From Bin5 sp965218625 (GTDB lineage: Bacteria > Chloroflexota > Anaerolineae > Caldilineales > Caldilineaceae): a stretch of 64,000 nucleotides of DNA. This document shows positions 52,983-62,047 of this stretch, piece by piece; positions within the stretch are counted from its first letter, which is position 1; every line of letters starts with the position of its first letter. Under the pieces are notes generated by a model that saw only the letters and a list, made by a program, of their open reading frames with translations, searched no databases and was not told the origin of the DNA. Where the stretch lies: assembly GCA_965218625.1 (NCBI GenBank), contig CBDCLG010000016.1, forward strand, positions 372,001 through 436,000. Direction: 5' to 3'. The position numbers and the translations under genes are program-made.

Positions 52983-54089
52983 CTACATGTCAAACAACAA
53001 CATGCCGCGCGCGTTCTTGCCCGCTTCCATGTCGGCGAAGGCCTCGTTGATCTGGTCCAGCCGGTAAGTCTGCGTGATCAGCTCGTCCAGCTTCAGTCTA
53101 CCTTCGTCGTAATATTGCAGGTACTGCGGCATGTCAACGCGAGGACGGGACGATCCGTAGTAAGAACCGATCAGGTTCTTTTCGCCCCAGATCAGGTCCT
53201 GGGGCGGAACCGGCACCATGTCATGGCTGCGCGCCAGACCGATGGCCACGGCCGTGCCTGCCGGACGGACCATGTCGAACGCCTGCCGGATCGTCACTGA
53301 GCTGCCGATCGCCTCAAAGGCATAATCGACGCCGAGCCCACCCGACAACTCCCGCACCGCCTCGACCGCATCCACCTCGGAGGCGTTCACCGTGTCGGTC
53401 GCACCGAACTGTCGGGCGTATTCCAGCTTGTTTTCCATCAGGTCCACGGCGATAATGCGTTCTGCATCGGCAAGAACCGCGCCCTGGACCGCGTTCAGCC
53501 CCACGCCGCCGCTGCCAATCACGGCGACGCTGCTGCCGGGCTCGACCTGCGCCGTTTTCAGGACGGCCCCAACGCCGGTGGTGACGCCGCATCCGACGAG
53601 CGCCGCCCTGTCTAGCGGGTAGGCGGGATCAATCTTGATCAGCGCCTGCTCGGGCACGACGGAAAGCTCGGACATGGTGCCGATGCGGGACATCTGGATG
53701 ATGTCCTGGCCGCGCGCATTGTGCAGGCGGCAGGTGTCATCCAGAAGATAGCCTCTGCGGGCGGAAAAACCCTTGCACAGGCAGACCCGGTCGATTTCGC
53801 ATAACGGGCAGTTCTCGCAGTAGGTGACGAATGAGAGGATGACGTGATCTCCCGGTTTGACATAAGTGACATTGTCGCCGATCCGCTCCACTACGCCCGC
53901 GCCTTCGTGGCCAAGCGCGACCGGCGGGTCGAAGTAGATCGTGCCGTTGACCACCGAAAGGTCGGAGTGGCAGACGCCGCTGGCGCCCATGCGCAAAAGG
54001 ACTTCGTTTTCCCTGGGATCGTCAAGGGTCAGCGTGTCGACGACGACCGGGGCGTCGTGCTCGTACACTACGGCTGTCTTGGTCTGCAT
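52983..54089 (-). CDS. Zinc-dependent alcohol dehydrogenase
   Basis: 368 residues. Catalytic zinc ligands CHSD and GHEGAGVVERIG; structural zinc cluster CENCPLCEIDRVCLC; Rossmann motif GSGGVGLNAVQGA. Overall layout fits class III/NDMA-dependent-like alcohol dehydrogenases. Substrate not predictable. It converges with the helicase gene (32-bp gap). The gap after it (54090-54408) shows no gene. Confidence 0.85.
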   Translation of the reverse strand: MQTKTAVVYEHDAPVVVDTLTLDDPRENEVLLRMGASGVCHSDLSVVNGTIYFDPPVALGHEGAGVVERIGDNVTYVKPGDHVILSFVTYCENCPLCEIDRVCLCKGFSARRGYLLDDTCRLHNARGQDIIQMSRIGTMSELSVVPEQALIKIDPAYPLDRAALVGCGVTTGVGAVLKTAQVEPGSSVAVIGSGGVGLNAVQGAVLADAERIIAVDLMENKLEYARQFGATDTVNASEVDAVEAVRELSGGLGVDYAFEAIGSSVTIRQAFDMVRPAGTAVAIGLARSHDMVPVPPQDLIWGEKNLIGSYYGSSRPRVDMPQYLQYYDEGRLKLDELITQTYRLDQINEAFADMEAGKNARGMLLFDM

Positions 54090-54408
54090 TGCGAACTCCT
54101 TCTGGCTCTTTTTCTCATCTACCCTATTCGGTCAAAGAGACCGAGGTTGGCACGAAGCGCCGATTTTGGCTTACGGCCGCCCATTGCGCGGCCGGTCTTC
54201 TGCCAAATTTCCACTTGCCGCGCGCCAGATGCGCCTTCGAAACCTCCCAGTCTCGGGTTGCGCTGATGGTAGCCTATTGGCGGCCAGATCTCAAAATCCC
54301 CCAAATGACGGTAATGCCACCGTTCGGCCTGATTGGGCAGGGAGGGATCAGCGGCACAGCAGGGCGCCAAGAGGACCGCGGCATATTATTACAAGAAGTT
54401 TATAAAAA

Positions 54409-54437
54409 TTGACAGGCCCGGCAAATTCTGCTATACT
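54409..54437 (+). promoter_or_regulatory. Consensus promoter of SufR-like regulator gene
   Basis: TTGACA (54409-54414), 17-bp spacer, TATACT (54432-54437) preceded by TGC. The start near 54444 leaves a leader of about 33 nt before GTG 54477. Confidence 0.7.
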
Positions 54438-54476
54438 TGGGGAAATCAGGAACCAACCGGGAAGCGGAGCCGCCCC

Positions 54477-55136
54477 GTGCAAGAAATCCGAAGTCGCATA
54501 CTGGAGACGTTGAAGCAGATGGGGCCGTCGTCGGCGGGAGCAGTGGCCGACTCATTAGACGTGCCTCAGGTCACGGTCAGGTATCATCTTGATATCCTGT
54601 TGGGCGACGATCTGATCGCGGTCGCCAAGGCCAAACGGACGCGGGCTGTCGGTCGCCCGCAGCAGCTCTACTCCCTGACAGCAGAGGCTGATGCCCATTT
54701 TCCCGACAATTTCGCCCCGCTGACGGCCGGCGTCGTCCGGCAATTGAAGCAGTTGCTGCCGGCCGACAAGGTGGAGGGCTGTTTCCGCACGCTGGCCGAA
54801 GAGATGGCCCAGCCGCTTGCGAACGAGAGCCCGGCGGGCGAGAAGCTCGACGAGCGCATGGAACGGGTCGTCGCCTTCCTCAACGAACGGGGATATATGG
54901 CGCAGTGGGAGCCGGGGAGCGGCCTGCTCCATACGCACAACTGTCCCTACTCCGGGGTCGCCGGCGAACACCGGGAACTGTGCTGCATGGACCTGGCGCT
55001 GATCGAATCGCTCAGCGGGCAGAGCTGCGAGAGGATTGAAGCTATCGCCGACGGCGGGCGCTGTTGCAGCTATCACGTCCAGAAAGAAAATGCAGAAGTT
55101 GCGGCGCCGCCGCAGATGGTTGAACTGTTCGTTTGA
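54477..55136 (+). CDS. SufR-like winged-helix regulator with conserved cysteines
   Basis: 219 residues from GTG 54477, with GGAG about 8 nt upstream and the promoter leaving no room for the longer frame. The N-terminal winged helix (residues 5-70) reads ILETLKQMGPSSAGAVADSLDV...TVRYHLDILLGDDLI. The C-terminal region has C156, C169/C170, C184 and C196/C197 in a SufR-like spacing (LHTHNCPYS, ELCCMDLALIESLSG, GGRCCSYHV), expected to bind an Fe-S cluster. It is followed by MoaA and later HesB, both Fe-S related, which it might control. Confidence 0.8.
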   Translation: MQEIRSRILETLKQMGPSSAGAVADSLDVPQVTVRYHLDILLGDDLIAVAKAKRTRAVGRPQQLYSLTAEADAHFPDNFAPLTAGVVRQLKQLLPADKVEGCFRTLAEEMAQPLANESPAGEKLDERMERVVAFLNERGYMAQWEPGSGLLHTHNCPYSGVAGEHRELCCMDLALIESLSGQSCERIEAIADGGRCCSYHVQKENAEVAAPPQMVELFV

Positions 55137-55169
55137 AAACCTTGGACTCCTTTGCTGGAGTTGGTGAAT

Positions 55170-56300
55170 ATGCCTACGACCGTTCGCAATCCGAATATAG
55201 ACGAGTTGTCGCTGGCCGAGGTCGCGCCGGCAGAAAGTAACGGTCGCCGTTACCGGAACGGATATGGCCGTGTGACGGTGGCGCCGGCCCCGGGGGAGGA
55301 CGCGCTGGCCGCAATGACCGAGCCGGTCCACGACAGCTACGGTCGTCGTGTCCGCTACCTGCGCATCAGCCTGACCGACGCCTGCAACCTTCGCTGCGTC
55401 TACTGTATGCCGGAAGATATGCAGTTCCGACCGCGGCAGGAGTTGATGTCCGATGAGGAGATCCTTTTTCTGGTCAAAGTCGGCGCCAGCCTGGGTGTCG
55501 ACAAGATCCGGTTGACGGGCGGCGAGCCGACGATTCGTCCCGGCGTGGTCGACCTGGTGCGGCAGATGGCCGCCATTCCCGGCATCCGTGACGTGGCCAT
55601 GACGACCAATGCCCTGCTGCTCGACGAGATGGCGCAGCCGCTGGCCGACGCCGGCCTGAACCGTGTAAACATCAGCATCGATACCATTGATGCCGAAAGA
55701 TTCCGGCGCATCACCCGTTGGGGCGACATTGACGACGTTTGGCGCGGCATCGCCGCCGCGGAACGCGCCGGCCTGCGCCCGGTCAAGCTCAACTGCGTCG
55801 TCACGCGCGGCTTCAACGAGGAGGATGTTATCGACCTTGCCCGGCTGACATTGGAGAACGACTGGGAAGTCCGCTTCATCGAGTTGATGCCCTTCGGCGA
55901 GGTGAGCGACTTCCAGCTCAGCCACGTCGTCTCCTTCCGCGAGATGCGCGAGCGGGTTGAGTCGGTCTTTGGCGAGTTGGAAGAGGCAAGCTATGATTTT
56001 GTCGATCCCAGCCGCCCCTTCCGCATCCCCGGCGCGGTCGGCACGCTCGGCTTTATCAGTAGCGTAACCGAACCCTTTTGCCAGGGCTGCGGCCGCGTGC
56101 GGCTGACAGCCGACGGAAAACTGCGGCTCTGCTTGCTGCGTGATGACGAAGTGGACCTGCTTTCTCCGCTGCGCAACGGCGCCGATTTCGACGAAATCAG
56201 GGCGCTTATGAAGGAGGGCGCCTTCCATAAGCCGTGGGGCCACGGCCTGGCTGCGGGCGAATTCGCCGAGAACCGGGCAATGAATCAGATCGGCGGCTGA
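55170..56300 (+). CDS. moaA: GTP 3',8-cyclase MoaA
   Basis: 376 residues from ATG 55170 (a TTG at 55152 is in frame). After a ~50-residue N-terminal extension of unknown role comes the radical-SAM site C72-x3-C76-x2-C79 (TDACNLRCVYC), then LTGGEPTIR. The C-terminal cluster motif CQGCGRVRLTADGKLRLCL and the final Gly-Gly are present, as needed for GTP cyclisation in molybdopterin synthesis. No other moa gene is in the window. It is 33 bp after the SufR-like gene. Confidence 0.9.
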   Translation: MPTTVRNPNIDELSLAEVAPAESNGRRYRNGYGRVTVAPAPGEDALAAMTEPVHDSYGRRVRYLRISLTDACNLRCVYCMPEDMQFRPRQELMSDEEILFLVKVGASLGVDKIRLTGGEPTIRPGVVDLVRQMAAIPGIRDVAMTTNALLLDEMAQPLADAGLNRVNISIDTIDAERFRRITRWGDIDDVWRGIAAAERAGLRPVKLNCVVTRGFNEEDVIDLARLTLENDWEVRFIELMPFGEVSDFQLSHVVSFREMRERVESVFGELEEASYDFVDPSRPFRIPGAVGTLGFISSVTEPFCQGCGRVRLTADGKLRLCLLRDDEVDLLSPLRNGADFDEIRALMKEGAFHKPWGHGLAAGEFAENRAMNQIGG

Positions 56301-56319
56301 AGAAAACAGGTACGGAACT

Positions 56320-56526
56320 GTGGCTGTCGCAACAAACCAAGAGGAACGTCTGACCCAGTTTGAGCGAGAGGACAGTCGCATTGAAGGTGAATTCAGACAC
56401 TTGGCTACCAAAGCCGACATAGCCGAAGTTAAGGGTGAGTTGCGGCTCTTGAAGTGGATGTTCGGTATTCAGATCGCGGTCTTGATAGCGTTCGGCACCG
56501 CCGTCCTCAACTATATTCTCGGCTGA
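56320..56526 (+). CDS. Small coiled-coil, tail-anchored membrane protein
   Basis: 68 residues from GTG 56320. A charged helix including HLATKADIAEVKGELRLLKW resembles DUF1640/Bdr-type coiled coils, followed by a C-terminal membrane helix (FGIQIAVLIAFGTAVLNYIL). 19 bp after moaA, so perhaps cotranscribed. Function unknown. Confidence 0.55.
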   Translation: MAVATNQEERLTQFEREDSRIEGEFRHLATKADIAEVKGELRLLKWMFGIQIAVLIAFGTAVLNYILG

Positions 56527-56652
56527 TGCCAAAGGGAGACCGTACCGAGCAATCATCGAATCGAACTCCAGGCGCTTGAAAAGACGCAATCATGTCGAAA
56601 GTTTTGACCATATAATTGTTCAGAGACACCCATACAGTCAAGGAGAGCAAAG

Positions 56653-57075
56653 ATGGACATTGCATTGACCGACACGCAGACGAAGACAGTTACACTGACC
56701 GAGCTGGCTGCTGAAAAACTGGGCGGCATTCTCGACCAGAAGGGCCTGCGCGAGTCCCATGCGCTGCGCGTATTCGTCAAGGGCGGCGGCTGCGGAGGGA
56801 TGCAGTACGGCATGACCTTCGACGACGACATTCAGGAGGCCGATCAGGTCTTCGAGCAGCACGGCCTGCGCGTCGTTATCGATCCGACGAGCTTCCTCTA
56901 TGTGGGCGGCTCCAGCGTCGACTATATCGACAATCTCATGGGCGGCGGATTCCACATCGAGAATCCCAATGCGGTCAGTTCCTGCGGTTGCGGCAGCAGT
57001 TTCCGCACCAATGGGGACCCGGCAGGTGCGGCGGCCGGCGCGGGCTGCGGCAGCGGTGGCGGCTGCGGGCACTAG
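56653..57075 (+). CDS. HesB/IscA-type Fe-S carrier (ErpA-like)
   Basis: 140 residues; AGGAG precedes ATG 56653. The A-type carrier motifs are complete: GGGCGGMQYGM (C47) and SSCGCGSSF (C111, C113). A Gly/Ala tail with two more cysteines (GCGSGGGCGH) is unusual and could add metal ligands. It delivers Fe-S clusters to target enzymes, such as the nearby radical-SAM proteins. Confidence 0.85.
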   Translation: MDIALTDTQTKTVTLTELAAEKLGGILDQKGLRESHALRVFVKGGGCGGMQYGMTFDDDIQEADQVFEQHGLRVVIDPTSFLYVGGSSVDYIDNLMGGGFHIENPNAVSSCGCGSSFRTNGDPAGAAAGAGCGSGGGCGH

Positions 57076-57182
57076 ACCCGGTAACGCCTATTCAAGAACG
57101 GTGAGCACAGTTCTCGCTTCGTCTCCGAGATGGGACCGGAGCGGTGGGCTGTCTCGCCGATCTCAGCCTAGGACCGACTCTA

Positions 57183-57575
57183 GTGCAGGCCAAATACTAC
57201 ACTTTGGAACAGGCCAAAGCCGCGTTGCCCCAGGTCAAAGCGCTGATGGGCCGGGTGCAGGAGGCGCGCTCCGAAATCATGCGGCTGCGGCCCGATGTGT
57301 GGCCCGTCCTGCAAAAGGCGGCCAATAACGGCGGCAATGCCGCAGCCGGCGAAGTCTACACCCATTTCCACAAGTTGGAGACGGGCGTGAAGGGCATCCT
57401 GGAGATGGGGATCCTGGTCAAGGACATCGATATGGGTCTGATCGATTTCCTTTCGATCCGCAACGGGCGCGAGGTCTATCTGTGCTGGAAACACGGGGAG
57501 GAAGAGCTGGCCTACTGGCACGATGTCAACGCCGGCTACGGGGGCCGGCAGCCGATCGACCCTGAAGACTTCTGA
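57183..57575 (+). CDS. DUF2203 protein
   Basis: 130 residues from GTG 57183 (GTG 57144 is also open). KYYTLEQAKAALPQVKALMGRV at the start and the end block (GILVKDIDMGLIDFLSIRNGREVYLCWKHGEEELAYWHD) are diagnostic of DUF2203. The conserved Asp, Cys, Trp and His suggest an unknown metal or ligand-binding role. Function unknown. Confidence 0.75.
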   Translation: MQAKYYTLEQAKAALPQVKALMGRVQEARSEIMRLRPDVWPVLQKAANNGGNAAAGEVYTHFHKLETGVKGILEMGILVKDIDMGLIDFLSIRNGREVYLCWKHGEEELAYWHDVNAGYGGRQPIDPEDF

Positions 57576-57665
57576 GTGTACCGCCCACAATCAGTTGCGC
57601 CAGGCCCGATTCGACGCCGACCTTACCGAAGAGAGCCAACTGCAAGAATTCAGTGAGCAAGCAAC

Positions 57666-58037
57666 ATGCCCAATCCCTATGGCGCCCCCGAAATCAGTGT
57701 GAAGGAAGTTCGTGCGAAGCAGGAGGGCGGCGAACCGTTCATCCTTGTTGACGTGCGTGAACCGAATGAGCTGGAACTGGCCAGTCTGCCCGAGGAGGAG
57801 TTCATCAGCATGCCGCTGAGCGATCTGCGCGAACGGCGGCTTGAGGCCGTTCCCGATGCGTTGAACAGTAGCAAGGAGGCCGATGTCGTCGTTTTCTGTC
57901 ATAAGGGGCTGCGCAGCGCCCAAGCAACTGTCTTTCTGCGCCAGCAGGGCTGGACAAACGCGGTAAGCATGGCGGGCGGAATCGACTCCTGGGCGGAAGA
58001 GATCGACGAATCTGTCGGCCGCTACAAGAGCATGTAG
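57666..58037 (+). CDS. Rhodanese-like sulfurtransferase
   Basis: 123 residues. Single rhodanese domain with VDVREPNELELASLP and the active-site loop FCHKGLRSA (catalytic Cys). Single-domain rhodaneses move sulfane sulfur, for example to molybdopterin or Fe-S assembly, consistent with MoaA and HesB nearby. Cytoplasmic; no signal peptide. Confidence 0.85.
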   Translation: MPNPYGAPEISVKEVRAKQEGGEPFILVDVREPNELELASLPEEEFISMPLSDLRERRLEAVPDALNSSKEADVVVFCHKGLRSAQATVFLRQQGWTNAVSMAGGIDSWAEEIDESVGRYKSM

Positions 58038-58145
58038 TGGATACGGGCCGCGTATTCCGCGATACAGGTCTCAGCCGGTGCAGGCGCTACGGCCGGACAG
58101 GGCGGAAATCGAAGGGCCTTGAAATTGTGAGTTGAGGAGCATCCG

Positions 58146-59603
58146 GTGGGCATGATCTGGCCCTTGAGAAAAGAACGCAAGAGTGACATCGTCTGGATCG
58201 ACCTGGGCGACCTGGGCGACCTGGTCTATCCGCAGGGTCCCCACGAGCAGTGGCAGGATCACGGGCTTGGCCTGCTGCGCACCATTCTTCACAAAAACGG
58301 GCTTGAGACCGATATTGTCTCCACGCGTGCGGTCACCTCGTGGGGACAGCTGGCACGCAAGCTGTCCGGCTACAAGATGGCGCTGATGAATGTCCGCAGC
58401 TATACGTTCCCTGTCGGCCTGAAGGCCGCCCGCATCTTCAAAGAGGTCAATCCCGGCGGCCTGGTCCTGGCTGGAGGCATGCACGCCACGGTTGCGCCCG
58501 ATGAGATGGAGGCCGAGGAAGCATTCGACAGGATCTGCCAGGGCGCAGGCGAAGAGGTCATTGTAGAGCTGGTGCGGGACCCGCTCAGTTTTCCCAGGGT
58601 TTTGCGCGGGCAGGGCTCCCGTTCGATGTCCGAGTGGCCAACCATCGATCGCGAACTGTGGCCAAAGCCGGCCGATTGGAAGGATGCGCTGGCCAATCTG
58701 CGGCCGCGGCGCGCGGTGCGCGCTCTCAAGTTGGCGCGCGGCTTCAACTGGCCGATGGAGCCCGAGTGCGGCTGGGGTCCACCGCCGGTGGCAACCATCA
58801 TCACCAGCCGCGTCTGCCCGTGGCAGTGCGTCTTCTGCAACGAGGCCTCCTATATTCCCAACATGGGCCGGCGTCCGGTCGGCATGATAATCGACGAACT
58901 GAACGAGCTGGACGAGAAGCACGGCGTCGGCTCCGTTGTCATTCACGACTCGATGTTCTTCCAGAATCCGAAGTGGCTGCAGGAGTGGATCAAAGAGTAC
59001 CCGCGCCGCGCCAACCGGGTCTGGCCCTATTGGGCCGCGGGGCGTGCCGACACTGTGCGGCAGTGGCCTGAGCTCTTCGAAGCGCTGGTGCGCGAGACGA
59101 ATTGGAATCTGATCTCGATCGGCTTCGAGTCGGGCAGCGACCGCATCCTCAAGCTGCTCAACAAGGAGTGTACCGAGGAGGACAACGACTTCGCAATCGA
59201 TCTGGTAAACCGCATCGGCGACGATATGGAGGCGGAAGGCGAGGAGCCGCCTGTCTTCTGGTCGAACATCATGCTCGGGATCCCCGGTGAAGCCGAAGAG
59301 GACGCCTTCAAGACGATGCGCATGATAAAGCGAATGAAGCGCGTCTTCCCCTCAATCTCCTACTATGCGCCCTATCCCGGCTCAGCGCTCGGCTTTCAGC
59401 TGATCGCCGAGGGCAAGAGCCTGATGAGCAAGGACAACTATCACCGCTTCCCCGATGACGAAAAGGTCAAGGGCGTGAATTACGGTTTCTACCGCGAGCT
59501 TCTGGCCGGCAGATACGATGCCGAGGTGAATCGGGGCCTCTCACAGGAAGAGCGGCAGCGAGGCTACGCGGGTTTGTACCAGCAGGCGCTGGCAAAGGCC
59601 TAG
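58146..59603 (+). CDS. B12-binding-domain radical SAM protein
   Basis: 485 residues from GTG 58146, after GAGGAG. The N-terminal ~170 residues are B12-binding-like (LGDLVYPQGP...GLGLLRTILHKNGLE...GLVLAGGMHATVAP). The radical-SAM core has the cluster motif CPWQCVFC near residue 222, then the typical ISIGFESGSDRIL strand. Similar proteins perform methyl transfers or P-methylation-like chemistry; the reaction is unknown. The next gene starts 3 bp after its stop. Confidence 0.8.
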   Translation: MGMIWPLRKERKSDIVWIDLGDLGDLVYPQGPHEQWQDHGLGLLRTILHKNGLETDIVSTRAVTSWGQLARKLSGYKMALMNVRSYTFPVGLKAARIFKEVNPGGLVLAGGMHATVAPDEMEAEEAFDRICQGAGEEVIVELVRDPLSFPRVLRGQGSRSMSEWPTIDRELWPKPADWKDALANLRPRRAVRALKLARGFNWPMEPECGWGPPPVATIITSRVCPWQCVFCNEASYIPNMGRRPVGMIIDELNELDEKHGVGSVVIHDSMFFQNPKWLQEWIKEYPRRANRVWPYWAAGRADTVRQWPELFEALVRETNWNLISIGFESGSDRILKLLNKECTEEDNDFAIDLVNRIGDDMEAEGEEPPVFWSNIMLGIPGEAEEDAFKTMRMIKRMKRVFPSISYYAPYPGSALGFQLIAEGKSLMSKDNYHRFPDDEKVKGVNYGFYRELLAGRYDAEVNRGLSQEERQRGYAGLYQQALAKA

Positions 59604-59606
59604 ACG

Positions 59607-59813
59607 ATGAGCAGCTTTTCCAATCCCCACTTTATGTACCTCTTCGAGATGGAGAACGGCAAGAAAAAGCTCGCCTACGGCCAGAGCCCGCAGGACGCGC
59701 TGGAGATCTTGCGGATTCGCCTGTCGGAAGAGGAGATGGCGCAGATCAAGCCCGACCGCTACGTGAAAATCAGCCAGCGCAAGCTGCAAGAGCACGTTGG
59801 CGAGCTGGGATGA
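59607..59813 (+). CDS. Small hypothetical protein
   Basis: 68 residues, starting 3 bp after the radical SAM gene and overlapping the next start by 4 bp, so part of its operon. FMYLFEMENGKKKLAYGQSPQDALEILRIRL suggests a small alpha/beta fold. No known family recognised; conserved coupling suggests a partner of the radical SAM protein. Confidence 0.6.
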   Translation: MSSFSNPHFMYLFEMENGKKKLAYGQSPQDALEILRIRLSEEEMAQIKPDRYVKISQRKLQEHVGELG

Positions 59814-60121
59814 ACCTCCGCTCGATCCTTCGCCGCCGCCCTAACGCTCCCACCCGCAACTCGCTGACCGCGCCGCAGGAGCATCTGCTGCTTGCCGTAC
59901 TTTCGGGCGCCACCCTCAAGTCGCATCGCGACGTTGATGGCGGCAAGGAGTACCGGCTGCATTCCTTGAACGGCGATGCATTGGACGTTCAAGGGCAGGT
60001 CGTGCGCTCGCTGGAGGCAAGGGGATATCTGCTGAGCAATCAGAAATTCCCCGCCGCGACACTGATTCTTTCGCAGAGCGGGCGCCGCGCAGCGCAAGAA
60101 GCGCAGGATGCTGCCCCTTGA
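59810..60121 (+). CDS. Small winged-helix-like hypothetical protein
   Basis: 103 residues; ATG overlaps the previous stop (ATGA). LTAPQEHLLLAVLSGATLKSHRD, then YRLHSLNGDALDVQGQVVRSLEARGYL, resembles a winged helix with the terminal wing ATLILSQSGRRAA. Probably DNA-binding-like or a structural partner. Third gene of the radical SAM operon. Function unknown. Confidence 0.55.
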   Translation: MNLRSILRRRPNAPTRNSLTAPQEHLLLAVLSGATLKSHRDVDGGKEYRLHSLNGDALDVQGQVVRSLEARGYLLSNQKFPAATLILSQSGRRAAQEAQDAAP

Positions 60122-60236
60122 AGCAGCATCCTGTCGACCCCGCCGCGACGCCTCACCGCTGATCCGCGCGCACAGTCTGTTCACACAAGGAGGTAACGCC
60201 GGCGCCCCGCCCTTTTGAGGATTCCTCTTCTTTGCC

Positions 60237-61061
60237 TTACTCCGGCAGAACGATGCCCAGCGCCTCCGGTGTCTGCGCGTCGTAGGGATTGTCGAACGTG
60301 ACCCGGGGAAAGGTGTACTCGGAGCTATGCAGCGGTTCGTCGGCGTCTTGCTCCGATAGCCGGCGATGGATCAGCTCCCCCGCCGCGCGCACGGCGGCCA
60401 CGTCGATTCCCTGGCAAAGGCCTGCGATACCCCGCAGCCTGGGCAGACCGCGGCGAAACATCTTCAGCGCGCCGCGCCGGTTGCCCTTTTCCATCTGCAA
60501 AAAGGCTACGCCAACCTGCAAGATCCCCTGGTAGAGATCGCGCACCGGGCGTTCCTCCTCGTTCCAGGCCAATTCCAGGTATTCGTGCTGGTCGAAAAAG
60601 CGCCCCTGGTTGAACGCAAGCAACCCCGCGACCGCGGCCCGGCTGGGCGGGTCGCAGCAGCCGTCCAGTTGCCTGGGCGGAGGGTGAAGATGGCGGTTTA
60701 CGACGTCTACCAGCTCCTCCATCATGCGGCTGCGCGCCCAGGCATGATCGGCGCCGGCCTTGCGCGCCTTCTGCAGCGTCGCCGTGTCAACGTGGCTGCC
60801 GAAAGCGTAAATCGGCGTCTGTCGGGTGTGCGGCTTCATCTTGCACTGGCCGATGGCCGTCTCCCAGTCGCCCGGCGACTTCAGGTCGAGCAGGGCGAGC
60901 ACGGGAAAGCTGCTCTCGACCGCCGCCACAAAGCGGTCCGCCGCCTCGATCGTAACCGGCTCGCCGCCCGCGGCGCGCACCACGTCCTCCAGCCGGATCG
61001 AAAAGAAGAGGTCCGGCTCCAGGATGACCACCGCCGGCCTGAACTGCTCGTTTTCTGTCAT
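60237..61061 (-). CDS. Receiver-like domain fused to DUF309
   Basis: 274 residues. Residues about 8-125 look like a degenerate response-regulator receiver (VVILEPDLFFSIRLEDVVRAAGG...LALLDLKSPGDW...TPIYAFGSH). The second half is DUF309: LLAFNQGRFFDQHEYLELAWNEEERPVRDLYQGILQVGVAFLQMEKGNRRGALKMF, with conserved His-Glu. DUF309 function is unknown. The unusual pairing suggests signal-dependent control. Confidence 0.75.
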   Translation of the reverse strand: MTENEQFRPAVVILEPDLFFSIRLEDVVRAAGGEPVTIEAADRFVAAVESSFPVLALLDLKSPGDWETAIGQCKMKPHTRQTPIYAFGSHVDTATLQKARKAGADHAWARSRMMEELVDVVNRHLHPPPRQLDGCCDPPSRAAVAGLLAFNQGRFFDQHEYLELAWNEEERPVRDLYQGILQVGVAFLQMEKGNRRGALKMFRRGLPRLRGIAGLCQGIDVAAVRAAGELIHRRLSEQDADEPLHSSEYTFPRVTFDNPYDAQTPEALGIVLPE

Positions 61062-61235
61062 CTGCTACTCCATTTCAGGTGCCCGCTGCCAACCGTCCGG
61101 ATCTGTAAACGACAATTCGGCCAGATCTGGCCGTGCGTTTGAGTTTGCCGGCACGACTGGAAATCATCTCTGCCCTACCGGCCAATAGGCTATCATAGGA
61201 ACTGCCGCCCTTAAAATCTGAACCAGGCTTTCTCT

Positions 61236-61266
61236 TTGCCAGCTTTGGCGCTCCCTCTGGTATACT
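61236..61266 (+). promoter_or_regulatory. Promoter of xseB
   Basis: TTGCCA (61236-61241), 19-bp spacer, TATACT (61261-61266) preceded by TGG. The long spacer is offset by the extended -10. The start near 61273 leaves a leader of about 27 nt with AAAGGAGG. Confidence 0.5.
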
Positions 61267-61299
61267 GGGTTCACTCTGAACGGAGAAAGGAGGCGACCG

Positions 61300-61551
61300 A
61301 TGGGCGACCCGGAAGACAAAGCCGAGCAGATCGACGAGCTTTCCTATGAGGACAGCTACCGGCAGTTGCAGGAAGTCCTGGAAAGGCTGGAGGCAGCCGA
61401 TCTGCCGCTGGCAGACTCGCTCGAACTTTACGAGTCGGGCATGAAGCTGGCCTCCCGCTGCGGCGATCTCCTTGAAGAGGCCGAACTTCGGGTAAGGAAG
61501 TGGCAGCCCGACGGCACCCTGGTAGAGTTTGGCGCCGACCAGGACCAGTAG
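61300..61551 (+). CDS. xseB: Exodeoxyribonuclease VII small subunit
   Basis: 83 residues; AAAGGAGG lies 8 nt before the ATG. LSYEDSYRQLQEVLERLEAADLPLADSLELYESGMKL is the diagnostic XseB helical core. XseB binds the large subunit XseA (not in the window) for single-strand DNA degradation. It is 4 bp upstream of the next gene. Confidence 0.9.
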   Translation: MGDPEDKAEQIDELSYEDSYRQLQEVLERLEAADLPLADSLELYESGMKLASRCGDLLEEAELRVRKWQPDGTLVEFGADQDQ

Positions 61552-61555
61552 GCCA

Positions 61556-62002
61556 ATGCATCTGCTCGGCTCCGCCTCGATTCTCTGGCTTCCTCTGAGC
61601 GCGGGCCTTCTCATTCAGCTCTACAAATTCCTTTTCGAGTGGGTAAAGCGGCGCGATTTCGACCTGCGCGTGCTGGCCCGCGCCGGCGGCATGCCCAGCA
61701 GCCACGCCGCCATGGTCTGCAGCCTCGTATCCGCTATCGGCTATCGTACCGGGCCGCGCAGCGATCTCTTTGCCCTGGCTTTCCTCTTCGCGCTCATCGT
61801 CATGTACGACGCCACCGGCGTGCGGCAGGCCGCGGGCAAACAGGCGGTGGTCCTGAATCAGATCCTGCGCGAGCTGTTCAGCGGGCAGCCGGTCAGCGAA
61901 GAGGAGTTGAAGGAGTTGATCGGCCACTCGCCCACCGAGGTCTACGTCGGCGCGCTCGTCGGCGTACTCTACACCGTGCTCTGGTTCCAGCTGGCCCCCT
62001 GA
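61556..62002 (+). CDS. Divergent PAP2-family (DUF212) membrane protein
   Basis: 148 residues from ATG 61556. RAGGMPSSHAAMVCSL is the conserved phosphatase-like motif; GHSPTEVYVGALVGVL near the end is the second. Three or four membrane segments. The family is related to vanadium-haloperoxidase/acid phosphatases and may dephosphorylate a lipid. Cotranscribed with xseB. Confidence 0.8.
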   Translation: MHLLGSASILWLPLSAGLLIQLYKFLFEWVKRRDFDLRVLARAGGMPSSHAAMVCSLVSAIGYRTGPRSDLFALAFLFALIVMYDATGVRQAAGKQAVVLNQILRELFSGQPVSEEELKELIGHSPTEVYVGALVGVLYTVLWFQLAP

Positions 62003-62047
62003 TCCCTCTGCCCGCGCTCCCTACTCTGAGCCGCCGGCACCTTCCAG

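Noticed and set aside
54555..56420. 621-codon minus-strand frame
   Set aside because: Antisense to the SufR-like and MoaA genes, both with complete family motifs.
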